The notes below the pieces were generated by a model. The model saw only the letters and a program-made list of their open reading frames with translations. It had not been told where the DNA came from and did not search any database. A program made the position numbers and the translations under genes. Below are positions 21,601 to 32,299 of a stretch of 64,000 nucleotides of DNA, piece after piece (positions within the stretch are counted from its first letter, which is position 1; the number at the start of each line of letters is the position of its first letter). The stretch is from Globodera rostochiensis (taxonomy: Eukaryota > Nematoda > Chromadorea > Rhabditida > Heteroderidae), in the NCBI GenBank assembly GCA_018350325.1, contig JAEVLN010000003.1, forward strand, positions 393,985 to 457,984, given 5' to 3'.

Positions 21601-23104
21601 CAATGATCATCATTGGCTTATATCAATTATTCAAAAGTAAAATGCAAAAATTGAAATGAATTTAATTGTTTCTTTGACAGGTGACAAAGCGAAATCCAGG
21701 GCCTACCACGGAAAGTACCAACTGTTTATGGAGGACTTCAAAAGCCTGTTCTACAAGAAAGAGCACGGCATTTGGTACGACTACAACATGGACAATGGCA
21801 CACTGAACGAGGCTTTCTACGGAAGCGCCGCGATGCCGCTGTTTGTGCGATGCTACGACACCATCGATTTGGGCACGGCGGAGAGACTGTTCCAGCGGTT
21901 GGAGCTGTTCGACAAGCAACACAAACTCCTCGGCCATCCGTTTGGAGTGCCGGTCAGGTAAAGCTTTCTTTGGCTTCGGCACTTTCACTCATTTTAATTT
22001 CGGCATTTTAGGAGAGATTTATTCGATTTAAATAAACCAATTATTTTTACAGCATCACTGTCAACTCTTCACAGCAATGGGACTTTCCGAACATTTTGCC
22101 GGTAGGTCTAAGTAATTTAAATAATTCCCAGTGACTAGGCTGGACTGCCGGCATTTTTACGGAATTTTGGCTCTTAGCTTCCGTATTCCGGGGGTTTCGG
22201 CAAGTCCCATTTCCCGGCCATTAACCAATCAATTCCCTGGGGAATAGGCTCGCAAAATTCGCAGTTTTAGTCGGTCCCGTATTCCGGGTTTTACGGGATA
22301 TTCAAAATAGTGAACGGAATTCCATCTGAGATTATTTTTCAAATTGTTGGCGTTGTTCGTCCATCCCAAATTTTGTTTTTCTCCTTCAGCCATCTCAACA
22401 TATGCTCATCGAAGGTCTTCGACGCTCGAGCAACAAAAGGTAAATTAGTCAAAATCATAAAAATCATTTCGAAATGAGAAGAGTCCGCACTTTAGTTATA
22501 ACCATAAAATTGTCATTAACCCCTCTAACTTTTCACAGAATGGAAGACAAAGCCAAGGAAATGGCACAGAAATGGGTGTCCGCCAATTATAATCGCTTCC
22601 AAAATTGTTTGCGGCAAATGTGGGACAAAATGACGGCGGACACTGGCACGCCCGGCAGCGGGGGAGAGTACAGTGCGCAGGTCAGCGTTATGGACTTGAG
22701 GGTATTCAAACGAAAACGAAAATGGTTACTGTCATTATAGGGTTGGGGCTTACTGTCGTTATAGGAGTTGGGAGTATTAAAACCATGGAAAATGCCTTCT
22801 GTCATCATGGAAGGGATATTGAAACGAAAACTTGAAAACTGGCTTACTGTATTCGAGTTTCCGGGGGGGGGGAGGGGGGTGAACGTTTAGACGTCGCCGT
22901 TTTGGCGCTGAACAAGGTTGAAGCGCCATTGATTTCTACCAATCAACAGAGATGTAATTTTAGATGGGCTTCGGATGGACGAACGGCGCCATGCTGGACT
23001 TGCTGGTGACTTATGGAGACGTGCTGAAGCTGAAAGGCCTTCCGGAAATTCGTTGCGGCCTCAAAGATTTGGTGCAGGAGCCGGAGCAGTACCCAAACAA
23101 CGTG
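18639..23104 (+). CDS. Trehalase part of trehalase-cathepsin fusion, copy A
   Basis: GH37 trehalase, which splits trehalose into two glucose. Fifteen exons join in phase: 18639-18849, 18896-18927, 19692-19918, 19964-20090, 20154-20286, 20407-20527, 20603-20675, 20826-20915, 21035-21158, 21214-21357, 21681-21957, 22053-22101, 22390-22439, 22539-22680, 22964-23104 (647 codons). Leader: MPEYAFIFFLLLPFLPLLLP. Landmarks: IFCDGKILE/AVNYWGAR, DSKHFVDRPL, signature 1 PGGRFRELRYWDSYW, the catalytic-acid segment SGWDFSSRW, GIWYDYN, GGEYSAQMGFGWTNG. Signature 2 is altered: QWDFPNILP has no Trp where the family has one. The exon 6 donor appears to be GC rather than GT. There is no stop before the conserved GTTAGT donor at 23105, and the next exon in phase 0 is the cathepsin B propeptide (23229). 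Confidence 0.88.
18940..19650. repeat. GC-rich 37-bp minisatellite inside trehalase intron 2 (copy A)
   Basis: About 19 units of 37 bp with the core GGGGACGCCGGGGAT. Units fall into types by a short variable word (TGTCCGGG, TGCTTCGTG, TCTCTGGG, GCCCATG) and the types recur in blocks. It fills almost all of intron 2 (18928-19691). Copies B and C carry shorter versions (38600-38905, 53590-53935). Long open frames here on both strands come from the low stop-codon content. Confidence 0.93.
22681..22963. repeat. Intron 14 with short degenerate repeats and a G-run
   Basis: This trehalase intron carries two or three copies of a TACTGTC(A/G)TTATAGG(A/G)GTTGGG word and a G-run near 22861. Copy B (35560-35763) has a longer array of the same word. 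Confidence 0.7.
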
Positions 23105-23228
23105 GTTAGTAAATGAAAGCAAAAGTTCCTAAAATTCGCTTTTCCATACAAAGTTTCCGAACATTGAATTAGTTTGATTGTTGTTACTTTGGTTGAAAAT
23201 GAATATTAAAAAATTGTCTTCTTTTTAG

Positions 23229-25104
23229 TCGGAATACCGGGCCCAACGTTTTATGGAGGCACAGAAAAAAGTGGACGAAATCAACAGAAGTCAAAATGAT
23301 TGGACGGTCAGAAAAATTTAACCAAAATTTTGGACAAAAATAACTTTTGTTTCCAATCTTAGGCCGTCGTCTACGAAAAGTTTGCGCTGATGACGGAACA
23401 GCAGCTCAGAAGACTCTACGGAGTCCCAAAGAAGAACAGAACTCGTAAGCCGAACCCGCAGTTCAAGCAGGCGGTCGCCCCAATTGATTACGGGGACTTG
23501 CCGAAAGCGTTTGACGCGAGACAAAAGTGGCCCGAATGTGCCGACTTCATCAGCACAGTCACATACCAGGGTTACAAAACAGAAGAATCGATATTTGGAT
23601 TAGAAATATTATTTTTAAATACTAATCAAAAGATCCTAAACTTTAAATCCAAAAAAACATTGCTTGGATTAGTTGTTAGCTACAGAATATCTTAAAATTC
23701 AAGTGGGCACCCTTTTAAAAGGACAAAGTTTTTCTGCCCAATAGAAAATTGTGGATCGTGTTGGGCGGTTTCGGCGGCTTCAACATTCACTGATCGGATT
23801 TGCATTGCGCGGCTTAAAAAAGGCATAAAAACGGACAGTAAAGACCCGAGGGCATACGTTTCGGCACAATACACGCTGGAATGCGCACCGCCAAATTCCG
23901 ATGGGTAAAAGAGCCTTACAAATTAGGCATAAAAATTGCCAAGATAATTGAGAAGACCGCTGTGAAAATTTTTAATTTTATAGAAATGTTCTAATTTTTA
24001 AAGACCTTTATGTTGTTTAGTAACTAAATATTATTTTCAGATGCAACGGCAGTGATCCAATTGAAGCATGGAAATTGTATCGTAAAAATGGAACAGTCTC
24101 CGGCACTGATTATGAGATGCACTCGGGCTGCAAACCGTACATCATTCCGTCAATGAGTACGTCGTGACTGACAATGCTTTCCAAAAAAACAATTTTTGGC
24201 ACATTTAAGGCGAGACAGAAAAAAACAACACATCATGCGAAAAGACGTGCAATGCCCAGTTGTTGGAGAAACAATTTGGCAAGGAAAATGTGCCTTACGA
24301 ACCCTTTCTCATCGGTGGGTAAATGGAATAAATCTTTTTTAAATTGACTAAAACGGTCGGGCCCTTTGATCACTGCGCCTTCCCCAATTTCCACTGCGAG
24401 CACATTTTCATCTTAAATCGAAGAAAATCAAAATCGGGACCAGGGATGGGTGTTAAGCCACAACCGAGCGAGATCCCGGAAAACAGATATACATGCGATT
24501 TTTATTCTCATAAAATACACAAAATGCGGTCCTATAAATTAAATTCAACACCAAAAACCTTATTTTGTAGCATTCTTTGCTTTTGTTTAGTTGAAATAAA
24601 TTTACAGTACATTTCTTGCAGACAATTTGCACATGCCTCGAGCGACTCATACGGTCACTTGGGAGGGTACAAATGACCCAAATCGCGAGCTGAAAATGAT
24701 GCGCGAGCTCATCACAAATGGACCAATCCAAGTTGTATACATGATATACTCTGACTTCAAAGAGTGCGGTCAACACGGTATATATACGGTAAGATTAATT
24801 AATATTAATGACAAAAAAAAAACAACAAATTTCCATTTCAGCACTCTCCCATCAGCACTACAATGAATGATAGTCATGCGTCGAAAATGATTGGGTGGGG
24901 AGAGGAGGAGCAAAATGGAGAAATTAAGAAATATTGGCTGCTCGTAAACACGTGGAGCACCTGGTTTGAATAAGAGTCGCTTACATATTTATATAAATTT
25001 GAAGCTTAAGGTGGGGCGATCAAGGCCTTTTCAAAATACGCCGCGGCACGGACGAAGTTGAGGTTGAATCATGGGGCATTTATTTTGGAACCCCACAAAT
25101 TTGA
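23229..25104 (+). CDS. Cathepsin B-like part of the fusion, copy A (donor mutation)
   Basis: C1A cysteine protease of cathepsin B type. Exons: 23229-23306, 23363-23570, 23745-23904, 24041-24156, 24210-24314, 24622-24788, 24842-24973. The first two encode an inhibitory propeptide (VDEINRSQNDW; EQQLRRLYG) and the mature start LPKAFDARQKWPECADF. Catalytic residues are present: Gln and Cys in QENCGSCWAV, His in SHASKMIGWG, Asn in LVNTW. The occluding-loop His-His pair typical of cathepsin B is absent, so dipeptidyl-carboxypeptidase activity is unlikely. In copies B and C the exon ending AFE splices to a last exon; here that donor reads AT (24970-24971), giving a stop at 24971. The orphaned last exon (25011-25104, WGDQGLFKIRRG) is otherwise intact. 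There is no start codon or leader of its own. Confidence 0.85.
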
Positions 25105-25579
25105 ATGTAACGCATTTATTCAAATTCCAATAAAAAAAGTTTAAAAATATTGACACTTTGTCGCTTCGTTCTATTGGCCTTTCGATTCAAATAATGGCGG
25201 CAGTTTTTCAACCGGGATCGAGACCAACCGGGGCTTTTCAAGGGAAAATTTTTTTTGTAATGTTTAATGATAAAACAAAAATGGCCAAGGTGCCTATAGG
25301 CGCCGCCGGGGACAAAAAGCAAAGTCCCGCGCGGTGTTCCGCTCCCGCACCGGACTCTATAGAGTGGAGTCGATTGATATGTAATTTGCCCATTTTGGTG
25401 AAGTATTCATATTCTACACTTTTACCCAAAATTTATTAATGACATACATAGAAATGTAAAAGATTTACAATTCGAAATTTTGATCAAAAAAATCAATTAC
25501 ATACAAAAAATAAAATAAAAATCCTTTAAAAATCAAAAAGATGACGCGCTAAAAACAATGAACACAGACAAATAAATTG
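25105..25579. other. Intergenic DNA between fusion copy A and astacin copy 2
   Basis: Holds a TAGGCGCCGCCGGGG core near 25297 and, from about 25430, the astacin 3' flank shared with 9837-9984. The two converging genes are only about 480 bp apart. Confidence 0.5.
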
Positions 25580-28500
25580 TTATGGATATGGTTGCACACA
25601 TTGGATATCGTCAATGTGAATTGGGTCTTGAGCCTTGTCCTCCCAATAGCCCCAAAATTTCGTTGGGTTGTCTTCACGTTTCTGTTAAATTTAATTACAC
25701 AAAATTAACAACAACAAAAAAAAAACTTACGAAGCATTCAATAAAGATTTGTGTTTTATTCGTGGGGCGACCGTTAACCTACAAAATTTTATAAGAAATT
25801 ATTTTAAATTAACATGAACATAAGCAATTCAGTGCATATCAGGCAAGGGTGAAATTCTTTCCCGTATTTAGCACACACCATTCTTTTGTTTAATTTGCCT
25901 TCCGTGTGTATTAAAATTAGAGACCGGTCGAGACGAGATCTCGTCTTGAGGATCTCGAAAAATTTCGACGAGATTCTCGAAAAAATCTCGACCTCGAGAT
26001 CTCGCTCGACTAATGGGCTTCTCGAGATTTTTTCGAGAATCTCGACTCGAAATCTCGTTCGAAGCTCAAGTCTGGTCTCTAAATAAAATAGAGAGATTGC
26101 GCACCGCTGACTCATATTTAACAAAATTTGAAACAATTACCAACGCAGTGTAATTGGCAGAAGGGCATGAATAAATCTCATTTCTTCGAGAACATGGTAT
26201 TTGTTTGCTCGTTACATTAGCATCGGCGTTGCATTTAACGTGGTGGTCGGGATTTCTTTCTTCAATAAACAGGTCGCGAGGATCTGGACATTCATCAGAC
26301 CGCACAATTTTGGCACCATCTGAATTTTTTTTTGATTTGCTGCATAATTGGTAAATTTTCCAAGCCAACCAATTCTTCCCATCATAAATAGGGTGTAAAT
26401 TTAAAATGTAAGGAAAACTAGCATTTGAGAAATTAGTGGGGCCAAAACGTGGGGGCCGAATCGTGGGGCCGAAACGACCCCCACTCCTATTTTAGTCATA
26501 AACATTAACAAACCATAAAATTTTTGCCAAATTGGAAAGTCTATTATATAAAACCAACCCAAAAATTCACTGTTCGGTTCCGGATAACGAAAAATACCCA
26601 AAAAGCCGACAACCCAATTTCTCACCCGTCTCATAAGTCAGCTCAATTGTGACATTGTTCATGTCATTCAGATGCGCAGAAATGATAATTTCTGTGCCGG
26701 GCTCTTCTGTTTCAATCCAGTTTTGGGACGGGGACATTTGGCGAATTGCGTCCGGACAACAAAGTTTTGCACCTGAAAATGAGAACGGTTTAAAATTTGT
26801 CCGGGCCCGGAAGCCATTAACCTCGTGCCCTTTTGTCCTTTCGGAATTTTACTTCAAAAAAAGGCCGATTGCATGGCATTTCTGAACATTGTGCTTGGAG
26901 ATCTAACTGTTTCAGTTGAATTCGCAACTTTTTTCCATCTTTCGGCTGAAATCAGTTTAATATTAAAAAGTATTTACCATTTCACAACATTTTTATTCTC
27001 AGGTTAACCTTTACGTTTTAAAAAATATTTTTTAAGCTTAGGATTTTAGGGTTTTGCATTTTTTTTTACGAATAGGGTTTGACGAGAGAAGCACAGATAG
27101 CATTCATTTTCGAAAAATTTTTGAATTAGAACGACTTTTTACTCTCTAAAAATCCCTATTTCGCCCTTTTTGAGAATAAATCCCTATTTCGACGATTTTG
27201 CATTTTTAGTCCCTATTTTGGCACTTTCCCCAAAATTTTAAGAAAAAATGCAATCTTTTTTAGGCATTTTTCGAAAATTTCATAAGAAAAATGCAATAAA
27301 AAAGAGAAAAACTACCCCTGAAACCAAAATTTTTTCTTTCAAAAAATGCACCTAAAAAATACTTTTTTCTTGGACCAAAAATCTACCTCCCAACGATTGA
27401 TATTTTCCGAAAAAAATTTTTATTTGATATTTTTTATAAAAGTTTCAAAACATGTGAAAAATAGTACTTTTACAATTGTATGAAGAAAATTTAATAAAAA
27501 ATGATGGATTTTAAAGGTTTCACGCAAAAATTGAAAAGATTTGGGCAGTATTAGCCTGTGTTAGTCCCTAAAAATCCGGGCCCCTACTTATTATCGGTTA
27601 GAGTGTCCAAAAGTAAAAATGTGATAAATTAGTATGATTATTTTCTTTGTTGAAATTTGAAACTTCACTCAAAATGACAAAATTGATAAATTAAAATTAC
27701 CTTGATCCTCCAATGACATGCGCATTCATAATCACCCACGCACTTTACTGAGCGATTAAACGTTCGAATTTGCCAATCGGCTTCCAATTCTCTGGCCGAG
27801 TGGACACCCAATGACGTGCAGTTGCTGTCTAATTAATGATTTAAATTAGATTTAAAAAGTAAAATATATTTTCTTACTTTCTTCGAGCGTTTCACATCGC
27901 TTTCCTCCATATCCATCAGGACAAAGGCATTCCGAGCATCGCTTCGGGTTGGGATAGCCACCATTTTGGCACAAATTTTCAGCACTGCACGAATCTAAAT
28001 AATAAAATAAAATAAATTGTTAATTATATCAGTATTTTAAGTGATTAAATTTATAACATTGATACATTTAAATATCAATTTTCAATTACCGTTGCAATAC
28101 ATGCCATTAATTATTGCAATATCTTTGAAGGACGGTTTTTCCCGTTGGCCAATTGTTTGTTGGTAGAAACGGTTGAGTGTAATTCTTTTGTAAGTGCTGG
28201 AATAATAAGACTCAAAATGGTTTAATTTGTAAAACCACTTACTTATACGACCCTTGCTCAGGCGGATAGTGCATTATCGAGCCGAAGTCATAGGGGAGGC
28301 CATAATTTTCAGTCTTCTCTGCATTATCTTTTTCGAACGGGTTTAATTTGATGAAACTGTAGACGTCGTTTCGTTGGTGTTCATGTGTCAAACCGAGTGC
28401 ATGCAAAAGCTCATGGGCTGCAGTAGCCATCTACATATTTATAGAAAATATATTAATCTGAATGACAATTAAACAAAACAAACATCCCGGCAGTTTAACG

Positions 28501-31500
28501 AGAGGCTTTGCAAGCCCAATCTTCCACCAACAGAAGACTGGCCGCATATGTCTTTGTAGCCATTGTCATAAATTTGAATGCCGTCTGTTGCGTTGCTCTC
28601 ATCAAAGGTAAAATTAACGCAAGTTTTCTCCCTAAATTTGTAGAAGCATGTATTTTTAATTACAAATCTTCGTGAACCATACATAATCCAGGCGACAGCT
28701 CCTTGGACTGCAGTTATTGCCGATTCAATTTCAATTCCCACTAAAAGTGATTTTATTTGTTTATTTTTACAATATTTTGCTCGCACATGTGTCCGGGTCA
28801 AATTTGATTGGAATTGGAAATTCCCTCCATTTGTTAACATCAATCAAAAACTGTCTTTTTAGCCGTCTCGGCTCTTCTTCCAAGTCCGATGAATTTCGGC
28901 ATCTCGCACACGCTTAAATATTTATGAATTGTTTATGCAATATGCATAAAATCCAGGCATGCTCACGGATACAAATTTTCGTATCCGTTCCGTCCGTCTT
29001 CAAAATCTCGTTCCGTTTCCGTGACCTCCCAAAATCCCATATTCGGATATCCGCGGGTATACAGCGGATATACCCGGATAAGTGGATTTTTTATATCCGT
29101 GATACGTCCGTAGCCGGATATATCCGCGGATATTCGTGAGCACGCCTGATAAAATCCACCTTTCATGAAATTATCGTATCGCGCCTGTGCATGTCTTTTC
29201 GTATAAATTATATCACCATCGAATATCAAAAGGTCGTCCGGCCTTTTGTCAGTGCGTGGAATTTCTGTCGATGGAAAAGCCATTCTGTCCCAGGGAGGCC
29301 GCATGAATGGCTTCAAATCTTCCTTAAAAATCATTTATGAGTAAATTAAATAAAAATTGTAAATCCACCGGAGTTGGAGTCCGACGAGGACCAATGCAAG
29401 GTCCGGATGGATGGAAGGGGGCGCACCACTCCTGCATTTCTTTAATTTTACGCACAATTTGTAGAGTCGGTTCACACTCGTCTCCTAACCTATCGCATAT
29501 TGATGGATAAATCTAAAATGTAGTGTAGGTAAATTGCATCATACGGCCCAGACTCAAAATCACCCAAAAATTTCGTCATCATATTTAATGCTAATGAACT
29601 AAATCGCACAAAATCTCCTTTGAAAGCCCGCGAACAGCGAGATTCGTGCGTTAGGCTTAGAGTGGAATTGATTGGTATATGATTTGAGTGATTTTGAGTT
29701 TGGGCCTTATTATGCGAATTTTCCAAATTTAGATAGAAAATTTCATTTTTGTCCCTAACAATGTCCGGGTTGTCCTTGTAAGGCTGCACAAATTGGCGAG
29801 TGATCAACTTGGTGAATCGGGGCTTTGTAATTTTGAAATAAATTTTCATATTTTCGTCGTTCGGTGGCGGGACAAAGTGCAAAGTTTTTGTCCAATTCCC
29901 ATTGATTTGTTCCTCGGCGATGGAATTCAAAACTGTGGCAATGATAGCTTCCTGATGATATTAAACAACATTAAAACAAATAATTAAACCATTTAAAAAT
30001 ACTTGATTATCCCAATTGCTGGAAGTATTTTTGCCGCCAGTTTTGTCATCAATGAAACTTTTGTGGCGTTCATTGCCAAACTCAATAAAAAAGATTGGAA
30101 ATGAAACCAGTGTCAAGGCCAACGAAGTGTCCGGTGTTTCACCGGGTTTAATTGAAAATTTCCTCGTCGAATTATGGCTTAAAATAATAAAATCTTTTAA
30201 TATTCAATAGTTTAAAAATACATCTTTTCGGTGAATGAAAAGCTGATTATTGACTCGACAACCAGCATTTTTTCGTCGGCCTCACGATGGATGCAAATTT
30301 TAACTCGAATTCCCGCAACATTTTCTGCCTTTTCAAGATGCAATTTGCATTTTGCGAGGATCGAATTGCGGTGGCCCGTCGATTGGCTTTTGCTTCGGTA
30401 ACAAGCAAGCATCTCAACCGATCTGAACATGAACAGTTAAAAATGTGACTCAGTTTTAAGCGGATCGCATTTCACGCCTCCAATTTGCTCCATAAATACC
30501 AGTCCCAAATTCAATCAAATAAGAGCACGTATTGAGGACCGATCGATCAAAATGTATATACGACTGATCAATCGAAAAAAAAGTACCGAAGCCCAACTTA
30601 ATATTAATCTTAGTGCTTCATATGTTGCCAATAAAATTTAATTGGATTTATGAAGAGTTAAGCCATGGCAAGCAAATATTGGAGTCCCCTGAGACGAACT
30701 TGTTGCATTTGGAAGTAGACACTTGGGCGCAAGCATTTGCACGGTCAAGAAAATCCTCTTTTTGATCATATTTTTCCGCACTTTTCTGATTTTTGTGCTC
30801 CTTACAGGCCAGCGCAAACGCATATGCGGAAATATTCAGCGAAAATTTGGGAATGCCCGCGGGGAACTCAATTTGCAAGCAGTTAATGCCGAGATGGTTC
30901 ACATGCTGTGCCTTTGGCATTACGGGAGTGGTCTGGAAACCGAATTTTATTATTTTTAATATTTAAAGCTTTTCCAAATTTGTATTAATAAAATTATTTT
31001 TTTTCCGTAAATGTTTTTGTCAAAATAAAACTTTACAGTTGTCGCTGTTGAAGGTTCAGTGCTTGAAATTTTCATGGTTGAAGAGTCCTTTGGTGCTTCA
31101 GTTTGTGGTTCCCATTTTGCCGCACACTTTTATAATAATTATTATTTCAAAATTATTTCATTGAATAAATTTACCAAATAATTAATCAAATTTTAAACAC
31201 TTTAATAATAATTATTATTTCATTGAATAAATTTACCAAATAATAATCGAGGTTTTTAAACACTTAAATAATAATTATTATTTCAATAATATTTCATTGA
31301 ATAAATTCACCAAATTTTAATTAAAAGAGGTTACTTTAATAATAATTATTATTTCAATATTATTTCATTGAATAAATTTACCAAATAATTAATCAAAAAA
31401 GGTTTTTTAAACCCTTTAATAATAATTATTATTTCATTGAATAAATTTACCAAATAATTAATCTAAAAAGGTTTTTTAAACAATTATTATTTTAATATTA

Positions 31501-32285
31501 TTTCATTGAATAAATTTATCAAATAATTAATCCAAAAAAGGTTTTTTAACCTTTGTCTTGCACAGTTTCATGTCCTTTTTCCCGATGAATTGACGGATTT
31601 CCAATGCGGCAAGTTGAAATGCCATGCCATTGAAGTCTCTCATGAATGCGCCGAAACGAATCGACTTCCAAAAATCCGCTTCAACCGATTGGTTCAATGC
31701 TTAACAAAAAAAAAACAAATCATTTTTTGTGATTTTGATAAACCTTTGTTGAGGTTGATTTTGGGATAGTTCGAGCCGTTACTTCCGGGTTTGTCGTTGC
31801 TGATCCGTACGGCTTGCCATCCTTTGGCCCCATCATTCTCGGCACATTCATAAGCGATACTCCCATTCGGATTGTTCACTCTGAAACGACCTCCGACTTT
31901 CCAATTTCCAGAATTCTTAGCCAATTTGCTCTGGTAGCAGATGAGACGGCTAAATTCAAAGCTTTAGTATGAATTAGAGAATGGACCGATCGAGATTCTC
32001 GATCGAAATCTCGATAAATTTCGGTCGAGATTTTTTGAGATTCTCGAGCCGTCCTCAAGTCCTTTCTTATTTATAATTATTATTAATTAATTAAGATTAT
32101 GAATACGTTTGGCATTGTTTGTCCAGAGTGGCCAAATCGTTTTCACACATGTTCCATATTTTGTCAGGAGGTTCGCTGGAACATTGAGAATTTAATAAAA
32201 AATATTTAAATAACACAAATTACCCTCCATGGGCACCGCATGTCTTCAGGGCAATAAGGAGAAGCCAAAATGTGAGCAAAATCAT
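25580..32285 (-). CDS. Long astacin-family metalloprotease, copy 2, apparently intact
   Basis: Signal peptide MILLTFWLLLIALKT in exon 32224-32285. About ten further exons of unrecognised Cys-containing sequence (landmarks GNWKVGGRFRVNNPNG, LGINCLQIEFP, RLGDECEP) connect in phase to the pro/mature exon 28797-28912. This has a basic cleavage site RRLKRQ followed by the mature start FLIDVNKWREFPIPI. Catalytic exons are 28683-28740, 28484-28631, 28243-28430 (zinc site HELLHALGLTHEHQR, Met-turn SIMHY) and 28090-28196. An EGF-like exon follows (27878-27994, LCQNGGYPN...CLCPDGYGGKRC), then CUB-like exons (27701-27828 and about 26600-26770) and Cys-rich C-terminal exons to the stop at 25580. Astacin+EGF+CUB is a common nematode layout; the roughly 550-residue N-terminal region is not. 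Two genes in tandem is the alternative, but every junction checked keeps phase and the middle exons have no start. Confidence 0.75.
25918..26081. mobile_element. hAT-like MITE (TAGAG ends) with 8-bp duplication
   Basis: A 164-bp insertion with inverted ends TAGAGACC, flanked by ATTAAAAT (25910-25917) and AATAAAAT (26082-26089). The empty site, a single ATTAAAAT, is in astacin copy 1 near 10304-10312. The interior is degenerate TCTCGA words. Confidence 0.8.
27015..27590. mobile_element. About 570-bp insertion in an astacin intron
   Basis: Present in copy 2, absent from copy 1 (near 11592). Its right end, read inward, is TAGGGGCCCGGATTTTTAGGG, fitting a hAT-type TAGGG terminus and resembling the orphan end at 9631. 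The left end is unclear. AT-rich, no coding capacity. Confidence 0.55.
28954..29148. mobile_element. hAT-like MITE (CAGGC ends) with perfect 8-bp duplication
   Basis: 195 bp, ends CAGGCATGCTCACGGATA and, inverted, CAGGCGTGCTCACGAATA. Flanked by identical ATAAAATC (28946-28953 and 29149-29156). Absent from the same intron of astacin copy 1. The interior is degenerate GGATATCCG-type words. Confidence 0.9.
31130..31550. repeat. AT-rich intronic satellite, shorter array
   Basis: Five to six units of the satellite described at 14460-15145, in the homologous intron of astacin copy 2. Confidence 0.88.
31974..32068. mobile_element. hAT-like MITE in astacin intron 2
   Basis: About 95 bp of TCTCGA-type words starting TAGAGAATGGAC. 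Missing from the aligned intron of copy 1 (near 15570). The ends are only approximately inverted. Confidence 0.6.
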
Positions 32286-32299
32286 ACGAAAATTGGAGT

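Noticed and set aside
21662..21988. Antisense gene over trehalase exon 11
   Set aside because: Opposite-strand shadow of a conserved catalytic exon in all three copies.
23105..23228. Independent start for the copy A protease inside the linking intron
   Set aside because: The only ATG frames there are short and stop before the acceptor; none encodes a leader.
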